Shown here one piece after another: positions 24,129 through 32,500 of a DNA stretch of 64,000 nucleotides (position 1 is the stretch's first letter; every line of letters begins with the position of its first letter). The stretch lies in the NCBI RefSeq assembly GCF_039649665.1, contig NZ_JBDJAW010000006.1:186001-250000 (forward strand), read 5' to 3'. Both the position numbers and the translations under genes were made by a program. This DNA is from Microbispora sp. ZYX-F-249. Lineage in GTDB: Bacteria > Actinomycetota > Actinomycetes > Streptosporangiales > Streptosporangiaceae. The notes beneath the pieces are model-generated. The model saw nothing but the letters and a program-made list of their open reading frames with translations, did no database searches and was not told where the DNA came from.

Positions 24129-25685
24129 TCACTTGAGGTGCAGCCGCTTCATGGTCTTGAGCAGCCCCGCGAGCGTGTCGGCGTACCTGTCGTAGGTCAT
24201 GCCGAGGATCGGCTCGAAGCCCAGCCACGTGGCCTGGCTCGCCACCGTCTGGACCTCCGTGTACTTCAGCAGGCCCTCGGTCCCGTGGCGGCGGCCGAGC
24301 CCGGACGACTTCATCCCGCCCATCGGCGCGTCGTAGGACGCGTACGCCGAGCCGTACCCCTCGTTGATGTTGACGGTGCCCGCCTTGATCCGGGCGGCGA
24401 GGCGGCGGCCCCGCGCGACGTCCCCGGTCCAGATCGAGGCGTTCAGCCCGTACGCCGTGTCGTTGGCCGCGCGGACCGCCTCGTCCTCGTCCCTGAAGCG
24501 GTAGAGCGACACGACCGGCCCGAACGTCTCGTCCCGGCAGACGGCCATGTCCTCGCCGACACCGTCGAGGACGGTCGGCTCGTAGAAGAACGGGCCGAGG
24601 TCGGGACGCGGGCGGCCGCCCGTCAGCACCGTGGCGCCCTTGGCGACCGCGTCCTCGACGTGCGCGGCGACGCCGTCGAGCTGCCGCTGCGAGGTGAGCG
24701 AGCCCATCTGCGGGTCCCAGTCGAGCCCGGGGCCGATCTTCATGTTCTGCACCGCCCGCACGAACTTGTCGCGGAAGGCGCCGGCGACGGCCTCGTGCAC
24801 GTAGAGACGCTCGATCGAGATGCACAGCTGCCCGGCGTTGGTGAAGCAGGCCCGGATCGCGCCCTGCGCGGCGACGTCGAGGTCGGCGTCGTCGAGCACG
24901 ATCATCGGGTTCTTGCCGCCGAGCTCCAGCGAGCAGCCGATGAGCCGCTTGGCCGCCTCCTCGGCGATCCTGCGCCCGCCGCGCGTCGAGCCGGTGAACG
25001 CGACGTAGTCGGCGCCGTCCATCAGCGGGTCGCCGATGTCCTCCGGATCGCCGAGCACGACCTGCCAGATGTCGCGCGGCATGCCCAGCTCGACCAGCAG
25101 GTCGATCGTCCACAGCGTGGACAGCGGGGTCTGGGTGTCCGGCTTGTGCACGACGGCGTTGCCCGCGATCAGGGCGGGGACCACGTCGGTGACACCGAGG
25201 GCCAGCGGGTAGTTCCACGGGCTGATCACCGCGACCGTGCCCTTGGGGTGGCGCAGCTCGGTCGTGCGGGTGGCGATCGGGAAGATGCCCTGCCTGCGCT
25301 GCGGTTCCAGCAGCCCGGACGCCCGCCGCGCGTAGTAGAGCGTGCAGCCCACCACGTCCGCGAGCTCCTCGTACGCGTGGCGGCGCGCCTTGCCCGTCTC
25401 CCACTGCACCACGTCGAGCAGCTCCCGGCGCCGGTCGAGCATCGCGTCGTGGAGCCGCAGGAAGGGCCTGATCCGCTCACGGACCGGCAGCGCCGCCCAG
25501 GCCTCCTGCGCCTGCCTGGCCCTGGCGTACGCCGCCCGCACGTCCTCGGGCGTGGAGATCGGAACCTCGGCCAGGACCTCGCCGGTGAACGGCGCGAGGA
25601 TCTCCCGCGTCTTGCCCTCCGAGGAGACGTGCGTGAGGATCCGGTCGACCATGGCCGCGTCGAGCGTCCGATTCATGGCACCCAT
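24129..25685 (-). CDS. gabD2: succinate-semialdehyde dehydrogenase-type aldehyde dehydrogenase
   Basis: A 518-residue NAD(P)-dependent aldehyde dehydrogenase, matching mycobacterial GabD2 in length and in the motif FTNAGQLCISIERLYV. The catalytic Cys is in GQLCIS and the general base Glu in LELGGKNP. Cofactor-loop motifs (VISPWNYPL, FTGSTRGGRRI) and the C-terminal MGGMKSSGLGRRHG are present. Start ATG 25685; a second ATG nine bases on is possible. It shares a transcript with the choD-like gene and may oxidise the aldehyde that enzyme makes. Substrate is an inference. Confidence 0.88.
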   Translation of the reverse strand: MGAMNRTLDAAMVDRILTHVSSEGKTREILAPFTGEVLAEVPISTPEDVRAAYARARQAQEAWAALPVRERIRPFLRLHDAMLDRRRELLDVVQWETGKARRHAYEELADVVGCTLYYARRASGLLEPQRRQGIFPIATRTTELRHPKGTVAVISPWNYPLALGVTDVVPALIAGNAVVHKPDTQTPLSTLWTIDLLVELGMPRDIWQVVLGDPEDIGDPLMDGADYVAFTGSTRGGRRIAEEAAKRLIGCSLELGGKNPMIVLDDADLDVAAQGAIRACFTNAGQLCISIERLYVHEAVAGAFRDKFVRAVQNMKIGPGLDWDPQMGSLTSQRQLDGVAAHVEDAVAKGATVLTGGRPRPDLGPFFYEPTVLDGVGEDMAVCRDETFGPVVSLYRFRDEDEAVRAANDTAYGLNASIWTGDVARGRRLAARIKAGTVNINEGYGSAYASYDAPMGGMKSSGLGRRHGTEGLLKYTEVQTVASQATWLGFEPILGMTYDRYADTLAGLLKTMKRLHLK

Positions 25686-25748
25686 GGCGGAAGAATATTC
25701 CGGAGCTCCGCTCGTGGCTACCGGTAGGTAACGACCCTCGCGCCGCGG

Positions 25749-26585
25749 TTACGCGCTCAGCACCGCGCGGAGCGTCTTCCCGAACTCCGCGGGATGCGTG
25801 GTGAGCCCCACGTGGCCGCCGGGGAAGTGGACGAGCTCCGTGCCGAAGCGTTCGGCCAGGAAGGCGGCGGGACGGTAGGGCAGCTCACCGCGCGAGTCCG
25901 CTCCGGCCGCGAGCACGAGCCGGTCCGACAGGGTCTCCAGGCGGTCCACGTCCGGCGTGTACGCCATGAAGCTCGGCACGATTCGCCCGAGAAAGTAGGA
26001 CATATCCGCCATCGTCCGCTCGGCTCGGGCCGCCGCCTGCGGCGGCAGCTCGGCGGCCGCCGGGGGCTCGACGGGGTCACCGGGCCGCCTGAGACCGGCC
26101 GCGAACACCGCGGCGGCGGGCATCAGTCCCTCCCGGCGGAACGTGTCCCGGACGCGGGCGAGCAGCGCCCGGTGCTCGGCGGCGTCCGGCAGCACCTCGA
26201 CCACCGGCGGCTCGTGCGCCACGACGCGTTCGACGCGCTCGGGGTGGGTGGTGAGCAGGTGCAGCGCGACGATCGCGCCGGAGCTGCAGCCGGCCACGAG
26301 GGCGGGCGCGTCCGGGGACAGCAGGTCAAGCAGCCGCACCGCGTCGTCGGCGTGCCGCGCGACCGACTGCCCCGCCTCCGGGTCGTCCAGCGGGCTGCGG
26401 GTGAGGCCGCGCGGATCGTAGGACGCGACCGTGTAATCGGCGGCCAGGTCGTCGGCGACCCCGTCGTAGGCGGCCGCGCCGCCCGTGCCGCCGGGGATCA
26501 GCAGCAGGAGCGGGCCCGTGCCGCGCACCTCGTAGTGCAGGGTGGCGCCGTCCACGCGCAGGCGGCCGGTGGTCGGGCTGGTCAT
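25749..26585 (-). CDS. alpha/beta hydrolase
   Basis: A 278-residue alpha/beta-fold hydrolase: oxyanion region LLIPGGTGGAAAYDG, nucleophile elbow VAGCSSGAI (Ser), and catalytic His in FPGGHVGLTTHP near the C-terminus. It could be an esterase, epoxide hydrolase or similar; the substrate cannot be told from sequence. ATG 26585 overlaps the stop of the TetR gene by four bases (ATGA), so the regulator and hydrolase form one unit, and the TetR protein probably controls it. Confidence 0.87.
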   Translation of the reverse strand: MTSPTTGRLRVDGATLHYEVRGTGPLLLLIPGGTGGAAAYDGVADDLAADYTVASYDPRGLTRSPLDDPEAGQSVARHADDAVRLLDLLSPDAPALVAGCSSGAIVALHLLTTHPERVERVVAHEPPVVEVLPDAAEHRALLARVRDTFRREGLMPAAAVFAAGLRRPGDPVEPPAAAELPPQAAARAERTMADMSYFLGRIVPSFMAYTPDVDRLETLSDRLVLAAGADSRGELPYRPAAFLAERFGTELVHFPGGHVGLTTHPAEFGKTLRAVLSA

Positions 26586-27175
26586 GCGGGGTCTCCTTCG
26601 TCGTGCGGGGGCCAGTGCTCGAGGAGGGTGTGCAGGGCGTCGAGGCAGCGGACCCAGGAGTCCTCCGCCGGGCGCGCGTGCGCGAACCCGCCCGCGGCCT
26701 CGAGGCTGGTGAAGCCGTGCAGTGTGCTGCGCATCAGCCGGACCGCGTCGGTCAGGTCGGGTTCCGCCAGCGCGTAGGCGCGCAGCATGCCGTAGGTCAG
26801 CTCGACGGCGCGTCGTGGTCCGGGCGCCCGGGCCACGAGCTCGGGATCGATCTGTATCGGGATCTGCGTCGCCATGTATCGGCCCGGGTGGTCGTGGGCG
26901 TACTGCCGCCAGGCGTTCGCGTACGCCACCAGCGCGTCCTTCCCGGCCCGCCCGGCGATCGCCTCCGCGATACGGAGGGTCTTCTCGTCCGCCGCCAGCA
27001 GCGCGATCCGCCCGCGCAGGTCCTCGAGGTTGCGTACGTGCGCGTAGAGGCTGGCGTCCTTCACCCCGAGCCGGCGCGCCACCGCCGACATGGTCACGTG
27101 GTCGAGCCCGACCTCGTCCGCCAGCTCGGCGCCGGCGAGCGTCACCCGATCCGCCGTCAACCCGGCCCGCCCCAT
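26582..27175 (-). CDS. TetR family transcriptional regulator
   Basis: A 197-residue regulator. The N-terminal helix-turn-helix reads VTMSAVARRLGVKDASLYAHVRNLEDL. The C-terminal part has the layout of the WHG/TetR_C_33 group. ATG 27175 is preceded by GAGGAG. It precedes the alpha/beta hydrolase in a coupled pair and is divergent from the beta-propeller lipoprotein. The inverted repeat at 27204-27219 between the two promoters is the obvious candidate operator. Confidence 0.9.
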   Translation of the reverse strand: MGRAGLTADRVTLAGAELADEVGLDHVTMSAVARRLGVKDASLYAHVRNLEDLRGRIALLAADEKTLRIAEAIAGRAGKDALVAYANAWRQYAHDHPGRYMATQIPIQIDPELVARAPGPRRAVELTYGMLRAYALAEPDLTDAVRLMRSTLHGFTSLEAAGGFAHARPAEDSWVRCLDALHTLLEHWPPHDEGDPA

Positions 27176-27203
27176 CCGCCCGCTCCTCTTCCTAAGGCAA
27201 TTA

Positions 27204-27219
27204 GCTATTTCCTAATAGC
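27204..27219. promoter_or_regulatory. inverted repeat, candidate TetR operator
   Basis: GCTATT-TCCT-AATAGC, perfect 6-bp arms, in the short AT-rich gap between the divergent TetR and beta-propeller genes. Related CCTAAGG and CCTAG elements flank it. Its position suits a repressor acting on both sides. Confidence 0.55.
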
Positions 27220-27292
27220 CCTAGATTGTAGCTTGGGTTCCAAGGCACCCGGGAACGTCGAACCGGTGCGGGATCCGATCCGTCTTGGGGGC

Positions 27293-29239
27293 ATGAGGAC
27301 ATCGATTCGTACGGCGGGCGTTCTCGCCGCGCTGCTGGCCACGGGAGCCACGGGCTGCGCGGGTGGCCGTACGGCACAGGACTTCCCGCCCTCCCCGGCC
27401 GACCTGACCGGCAGGGTGCGGCTCGTCGCCTACAGCGACTGTGACGAGCTGACCGAAGGGCTGCGGCAGGCGGCCGCGCGGAACGTGACCCCCTGGGGAT
27501 TCGGGGAGAACATGCTCTTCGCCGCCCGTTCGGACGTCGCCGCCGCCAAGGAGACGACGGCCGGGCAGCCGTCGCACTCGACCACGAACACGCACGAGGC
27601 GGGCGTGGACGAGCCCGACCTGGTCAAGACCGACGGCAACCGGGTGATCACGGTCACGAGGGGCGTGCTGCGCGTCGTGGACGCCAAAAGCCGGAAGGTC
27701 ACCGGAACGCTGCGGCTCGTCGCCGAGGACCAGTCGTGGGCCCAGGCCGACCTGCTGGTCCAGGGCGACCGCGCGCTCGTGCTGTTCCAGGGCGGCGGGA
27801 TCATCCCGTTCGGGGCGACGGCCAAGACCAGGGCCGGCGCCGGCGGCCCGAGATACGTCCTCGTGGACCTGTCCGGCGAGCCGCGCGTCCTCGGCGCGAT
27901 TACCGTGACCGGACAGCACGTCGACGCCCGGCAGACCGGCTCCACGGTGCGGCTCGTCGTCCGGTCCCAGCCGGCGATCGCCTTCCCGGCGCCGAAGGGG
28001 AACGAGCCGGAGAAGGATCTGCTCGAAGCCAACCGCCAGGCCGTGCTGTCCGCCCCCGCCGACGCGTGGCTGCCGTCGTACGACGTCGAGTCCGGCGGCG
28101 CGAGCCGCACCGGGCGGGTCGGCTGCGACCGGGTCAGCCACCCCGAGCAGTTCACCGGCACCTCGATGCTGACCATCCACACGATCGACCTGGCCGCCGC
28201 CACGCCGTTCGGCGCACTCACCCCGATCGCGGTCGCGGCCGACGGCGACACGGTGTACGGCACGGCGGGCAGCCTCTATGTCACCAGCAATCCCCGGTGG
28301 TGGGCGGCCCGCCCGGTCGACGTGGTGCCGATCCCCGAGACTTCGGCCGCCATGTCGACGCCGCAGGCGCCGCCCGAGCGCACGGAGGTGCACCGCTTCG
28401 ACGTCTCCGCCCCCGGCGCCCCCCGCTACGTCACCTCCGGCTCTGTGCCGGGCCGCCTGCTGAACCAGTACTCCCTGTCGGAGTACGACGGCCATCTGCG
28501 GGTGGCGACGACCAGCGGCGCGGAGGTGTTCGGGGCGAGCCCGGGCGGCAGCGAGAGCGGCGTGTACGTGCTCGACGCCGGCACGCTCGCACAGACCGGC
28601 TCGGTGACGGGCCTCGGCAGGGGCGAGCGGATCCACTCGGTGCGGTTCATGGACGGCCTCGGCTACGTGGTGACGTTCCGCCAGACCGACCCCCTCTACG
28701 CGCTGGACCTGCGGGACCCGGCCGCGCCGAAGGTCACCGGCGAGTTGAAGATCACCGGCTTCTCCGCCTATCTCCACCCGGCGGGCGAGGGGCGGCTGAT
28801 CGGCGTCGGGCAGGAGGCGAGCGGGGAGGGCCGCATGCTCGGCACGCAGATCTCGCTGTTCGACGTCGCCGACCCGGCCGCGCCCGCCGTGCTGTCGCGG
28901 TTCCACCAGGAGCAGTCCGGTTCCGAGGCCGAGTGGGACCCGCACGCCTTCCTCTACTGGCCCGCCACCGGGCTGGCCGTGCTCCCGCTCGCGAACTGGG
29001 CCGACGGCGGGATCGCGGGGAGCGCCGCCCTCGCCCTGCGGGTGGGCGACCATGAGATCACCAAGCTGGGCGTCGTCAGCCACCCGCGGCAGCCCGCCAG
29101 GAGCGACTTCGCCCCCGCCGACCAGGGCATCCGCCGATCCCTCGTCATCGGCGACGACCTGTGGACCCTGTCCGACGCCGGCCTCAAGGTCAGCGACGCG
29201 GGCACGCTGACCGATCGGGCGTGGATCCCCTTCGCCTGA
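27293..29239 (+). CDS. secreted beta-propeller domain protein, probable lipoprotein
   Basis: A 648-residue exported protein. Its signal peptide ends in GATGC, a plausible lipobox, giving Cys at about residue 22. The mature protein carries the Beta_propel (PF09826-type) signature HEAGVDEPDLVKTDGN near residue 100, followed by repeated blade-like segments with VLDAGTL, FMDGLGYVVTFRQTDPLYALDL and DVADPAAP. Function of the family is unknown. ATG 27293 was chosen because the signal peptide starts there, although the frame is open far upstream. Codons and composition match its neighbours. It is followed by a 10-bp inverted repeat. Confidence 0.85.
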   Translation: MRTSIRTAGVLAALLATGATGCAGGRTAQDFPPSPADLTGRVRLVAYSDCDELTEGLRQAAARNVTPWGFGENMLFAARSDVAAAKETTAGQPSHSTTNTHEAGVDEPDLVKTDGNRVITVTRGVLRVVDAKSRKVTGTLRLVAEDQSWAQADLLVQGDRALVLFQGGGIIPFGATAKTRAGAGGPRYVLVDLSGEPRVLGAITVTGQHVDARQTGSTVRLVVRSQPAIAFPAPKGNEPEKDLLEANRQAVLSAPADAWLPSYDVESGGASRTGRVGCDRVSHPEQFTGTSMLTIHTIDLAAATPFGALTPIAVAADGDTVYGTAGSLYVTSNPRWWAARPVDVVPIPETSAAMSTPQAPPERTEVHRFDVSAPGAPRYVTSGSVPGRLLNQYSLSEYDGHLRVATTSGAEVFGASPGGSESGVYVLDAGTLAQTGSVTGLGRGERIHSVRFMDGLGYVVTFRQTDPLYALDLRDPAAPKVTGELKITGFSAYLHPAGEGRLIGVGQEASGEGRMLGTQISLFDVADPAAPAVLSRFHQEQSGSEAEWDPHAFLYWPATGLAVLPLANWADGGIAGSAALALRVGDHEITKLGVVSHPRQPARSDFAPADQGIRRSLVIGDDLWTLSDAGLKVSDAGTLTDRAWIPFA

Positions 29240-29250
29240 CGACGCACCCG

Positions 29251-29281
29251 CTACTGAAATACGGTCAAGCGATTTCAGTAG
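29251..29281. promoter_or_regulatory. 10-bp inverted repeat before ATPase relic
   Basis: CTACTGAAAT and ATTTCAGTAG separated by 11 nt, directly upstream of the decayed ATPase gene and 12 nt after the beta-propeller stop. It has no T-tract. It is either an autoregulatory operator left from the ATPase gene or a terminator. Confidence 0.6.
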
Positions 29282-29295
29282 CGAGGTGATCGCTT

Positions 29296-29564
29296 GTGGT
29301 GACCAAGCCGGCACCCATCTTCGCTCGGGACTGGGAGTGGGAGGCGCTCGCCTCCTTCGCGACCGGCACGCAGCCGGAGGTGGCCTTCGGCGTCGTCAGC
29401 GGCCGCCGCAGGCGGGGAAAGGCCTTCCTGCTCAAGAACCTGGCCGAGACTCTCGGCGGTTCTACTTCGGCGGAGCCGGTTTCGACGACGACCTGCGGGC
29501 CGAGGCCGCGCGGGAGCCCGCCGTCCTCCTCGTGGACCTGCCGGCGCTGTACGGTCGCGCCTGA
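29296..29564 (+). pseudogene. decayed AAA ATPase (archaeal-ATPase type), internally deleted and frameshifted
   Basis: Starts like a complete member of the actinobacterial AAA ATPase group: IFARDWEWEALASF, then a P-loop-like GVVSGRRRRGKAFLL in which the usual Thr after GK is Ala. After about 55 residues the frame breaks near 29460. The next frame continues with FYFGG, which belongs directly after that helix, and then jumps to what looks like the C-terminal end of the same family (AGFDDDLRAEA, VLLVDLPALYG) before a stop. The family's central few hundred residues are missing. This is therefore a relic with an internal deletion plus a one-base loss. GTG codons at 29296 and 29299 follow GAGGTGAT. 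Confidence 0.75.
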
Positions 29565-29574
29565 TCGGCGAGGG

Positions 29575-31335
29575 TCAGCCCGCCTCCCCACGTGCCTTCG
29601 CGAGGTCGCGCGGGGGCGCGACGGGGACGATCTCCGGCGCGCCGAGGCGGATCGCGTCGGCCTCCTGGTCGGTGTCCTGCTCTTGGGAGGCCCGCTCCGC
29701 CTCGACCCGCTTGGTGTAGTACTCGACCTCCCGCTTGACCTGCTCGCCGTCCCAGCCGAGCGGGCCGGCCATGAGCTCGGCGGCCTCCCGGGCGACCGCC
29801 GTGCCCCGGTGGAAGGTCTCGATCGAGATGCGGGTGCGCCGGGTCAGCGCGTCGTTGAGGTGCCGGGCGCCCTCGTGTGTCGCGGCGTACACGATCTCGG
29901 CGCGCAGGTAGTCGTCGGCGCCGTCGAGGGGCCGGCCGAGCGAGGGGTCGCGCTCGATGATCGCGAGCACCTCGTCGATGAGCGAGCCGTACCGCTCCAG
30001 CAGGTGCTCGATCCTGGCCACGTGCAGCCCGGAGGCGCGCGCCATCCGATGGCGGGAGTTCCACAGGGCCTGGTAGCCCTCGGCGCCGGCGAGCGGCACC
30101 TGGTCGGTGCACGACGGCGGCACGCGCTGGTCGAGGCCGAGCGCGACCGCGTCGACGGCGTCGGCCGCCATGACCCGGTACGTCGTGAACTTGCCGCCGG
30201 CCACCATGACCAGCCCCGGCACGGGGTGGGCGACGACGTGCTCGCGCGAGAGCTTGGAGGTCTCCTCCGACTCCCCGGCCAGCAGCGGTCGCAGCCCGGC
30301 GTACACGCCCTCGACGTCGTCCCTGGTCAGCGGCACCGACAGCACCGAGTTGACCCGGTCGAGCAGGTAGTCGATGTCCGCCCGGGAGGCGGCGGGGTGG
30401 GCCTTGTCCAGGTTCCAGCGGGTGTCGGTGGTGCCGATGATCCAGTGCCGCCCCCAGGGGATGACGAACAGCACGGACTTCTCGGTGCGCATGATCAGGC
30501 CGCTGCGGGAGTGGATGCGGTCGCGCGGCACCACGAGGTGGATGCCCTTGGACGCCCGCACGTGGATCTGCCCCCGGCCGCCGACGAGCTGCTGGATGTC
30601 GTCGGTCCACACGCCGGTCGCGTTGACGACCTGCCGGGCCCGCACGTCCAGCTCCGCGCCCGTCTCCAGGTCGCACACGCGCACGCCGGTGACCCGCTCC
30701 CCCTCCCGGAGGAAGCCGATCGCCTGCACCCGCGAGGCGACGTGCGCGCCGTACGTCGCGGCGGTGCGCAGCGTGGTCATCACGTAGCGGGCGTCGTCCA
30801 CCTGGGCGTCCCAGTACTGCACGGCGCCGGTGAACGCCGACCGCCGCAGCGACGGGACCACCCGGAGGGCCTGGCGGCGGGTCAGGTGGCGGTGCCCCGG
30901 CACGCCCCGGGTGAGGCCGAAGGACAGCCCGAGCGTGTCGTAGAGCACGAGCCCCGCCCCGATGTACGGCCGCTCCCAGCCCGTGTGGGTGAGCGGATAC
31001 AGGAACGGCACCGGCCTGACCAGGTGCGGCGCGATCCGCTTGAGCAGCAGGGCCCGCTCCCGCAGGGCCTCTCTGACCAGGTCGAAGTTGAGCTGCTCCA
31101 GATAGCGCAGCCCCCCGTGGATCAGCTTGGACGACCGGGACGACGTGCCGGAGGCGAAGTCGCGCGCCTCGACGAGCCCCACCGAGAGCCCCCGGGTCGC
31201 GGCGTCGAGCGCGACGCCGGCGCCGACCACGCCACCGCCGATCACGACCACGTCGAGTTCCTGCGCCTCCATCCGCGCCAGGGCGGCGGTGCGCTCCGCC
31301 GGGCCGAGTCGTGCCGTGCCCATCCTCGCCGTCAT
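29575..31335 (-). CDS. glpD: glycerol-3-phosphate dehydrogenase (FAD)
   Basis: Oxidises sn-glycerol-3-phosphate to dihydroxyacetone phosphate at the membrane, feeding electrons to quinone. The 586-residue length is typical. FAD site VVVIGGGVVGAGVALDA; family blocks GTSSRSSKLIHGGLRYL and PWGRHWIIGTTDT; C-terminal DAO_C domain from about residue 420. Start ATG 31335. It may recycle glycerol phosphate that also feeds the TagF-type polymerases in this window (inference). Confidence 0.96.
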   Translation of the reverse strand: MTARMGTARLGPAERTAALARMEAQELDVVVIGGGVVGAGVALDAATRGLSVGLVEARDFASGTSSRSSKLIHGGLRYLEQLNFDLVREALRERALLLKRIAPHLVRPVPFLYPLTHTGWERPYIGAGLVLYDTLGLSFGLTRGVPGHRHLTRRQALRVVPSLRRSAFTGAVQYWDAQVDDARYVMTTLRTAATYGAHVASRVQAIGFLREGERVTGVRVCDLETGAELDVRARQVVNATGVWTDDIQQLVGGRGQIHVRASKGIHLVVPRDRIHSRSGLIMRTEKSVLFVIPWGRHWIIGTTDTRWNLDKAHPAASRADIDYLLDRVNSVLSVPLTRDDVEGVYAGLRPLLAGESEETSKLSREHVVAHPVPGLVMVAGGKFTTYRVMAADAVDAVALGLDQRVPPSCTDQVPLAGAEGYQALWNSRHRMARASGLHVARIEHLLERYGSLIDEVLAIIERDPSLGRPLDGADDYLRAEIVYAATHEGARHLNDALTRRTRISIETFHRGTAVAREAAELMAGPLGWDGEQVKREVEYYTKRVEAERASQEQDTDQEADAIRLGAPEIVPVAPPRDLAKARGEAG

Positions 31336-31366
31336 AGGGCTCCTTCTGTACCGCTTTCACCTCTGT

Positions 31367-31395
31367 CGAGTAAATCTACCCACGAGTAGCTACCC
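31367..31395. promoter_or_regulatory. direct repeat upstream of glpD
   Basis: Two copies of CGAGTAnnCTACCC-like sequence (31367-31381 and 31383-31395) about 30-60 bp before the glpD start. The second contains the palindrome GTAGCTAC. Position suggests a regulator site; no known box was recognised. Confidence 0.35.
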
Positions 31396-31558
31396 GGGAA
31401 TCCATCCTTTCTGCCGCCTTTCCCAATGATCTCCGGAAATGTCGGTGAACTCTTCCCCACACACCGACACGCCACGGCCGCGGCACGCCCCGGGGCGGAA
31501 CGCCGCGGCCCCGCCGCGCTCCTCGCGCCGCCGTGACGTCGATGACCTCTACGCCGCC

Positions 31559-32329
31559 CTACGCGGCCGGCTCGGCGGACCGCCCCTCGTCCGGGTCACC
31601 GGGGCGCCTGCAGGCGACCATCGACGTCCGGGCGTGCGGCCCGCCGTACCAGAACCGCCAGCCGAGGTCGTAGACCTCGACGTCGGCGGCGCCGCACTCG
31701 GTCAGCACCTCCGCGTACCGGCGTGCGTTGCGGAAGTCGGCGATCCGCAGCAGGCCGCCCGGTTTGAGCACGCGGAAGGCCTCGCGCACCGCCTCCGCAC
31801 GGCCCTCCTCCTGCACGATGTTGTGCACGGCGAGGCTGGAGACGACCAGGTCGAACGCGGCGTCGTCGAACGGCAGGTCGCGCATGTCGCCGGTGACCAG
31901 GTCCACCCGGTCGGCGACCCCTTCCGCGCGCGCGTTGGCCAGGGTGGCGTCCTGGCTGTTGCCCGACTGGTCCTTCGTCACCCACAGGTCGACGCCGGTG
32001 GCCCGGCCGGCGCCGGAAAGCCGCGCGGCGGCCTTCAGCAGCACCAGCCCCCGGCCGCAGCCCAGGTCGAGGACCTGCTCGTCCCCCTTCAGCCCGAGCC
32101 GGTCGAGTTCGGCGTCCCACACCCTGGACTTCCCGCGCGAAGTGGTGTGCGCGAACAACGCCGCACCGGCGGCGAGCACGATCCCGCCCACGAGGAGCAC
32201 GACGGCCGGAACGGGCAGGCCGATCCCGAACAGCACGGCGGCGAGTGCCAGCTCGGCGATACCGCCCAGGGCCAGCCCGGCCAGCACGCCGGGAGCGTCC
32301 ACACCGTAGTTCGCACGCGGATTCACCAC
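31559..32329 (-). CDS. membrane-anchored class I SAM methyltransferase
   Basis: A 256-residue protein with two hydrophobic segments at residues 15-62 followed by a methyltransferase domain. Motif I is VLDLGCGRGLVLLKAA and the acidic loop is TGVDLW. A DMRDLPF segment and motif post-I LVVSSLAVHNI follow. C-terminal KPGGLLRIADF is typical of the Methyltransf_11 group. The anchor suggests a lipid or lipid-linked substrate, but nothing fixes it. Start GTG 32329 (a second GTG follows directly). It is divergent from nagA. Confidence 0.85.
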   Translation of the reverse strand: MVNPRANYGVDAPGVLAGLALGGIAELALAAVLFGIGLPVPAVVLLVGGIVLAAGAALFAHTTSRGKSRVWDAELDRLGLKGDEQVLDLGCGRGLVLLKAAARLSGAGRATGVDLWVTKDQSGNSQDATLANARAEGVADRVDLVTGDMRDLPFDDAAFDLVVSSLAVHNIVQEEGRAEAVREAFRVLKPGGLLRIADFRNARRYAEVLTECGAADVEVYDLGWRFWYGGPHARTSMVACRRPGDPDEGRSAEPAA

Positions 32330-32500
32330 CGTAAGGTTTTACCTCCGGCTCATCCCTGTGTACAGGGTTGGCATTTCGCGCTGTTAAGAGGACTTATTGC
32401 ACTAATGACTGCTTTTTCCCGGGAATCGGGACGTTCCCGTACGGCGGGAGCGCCCGGACCCGGAGCGGCGAGCGCGGGCCGCACACGCGAGGATGGCGGC

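Noticed and set aside
26603-27292. Upstream in-frame extension of the beta-propeller gene
   Set aside because: It runs antisense through the TetR gene; the signal peptide at 27293 marks the true start.
32330-32500. CCCTG-TGTA-CAGGG near nagA as a possible amino-sugar regulator (DasR-type) site
   Set aside because: Arms are short and do not match the known DasR box closely.
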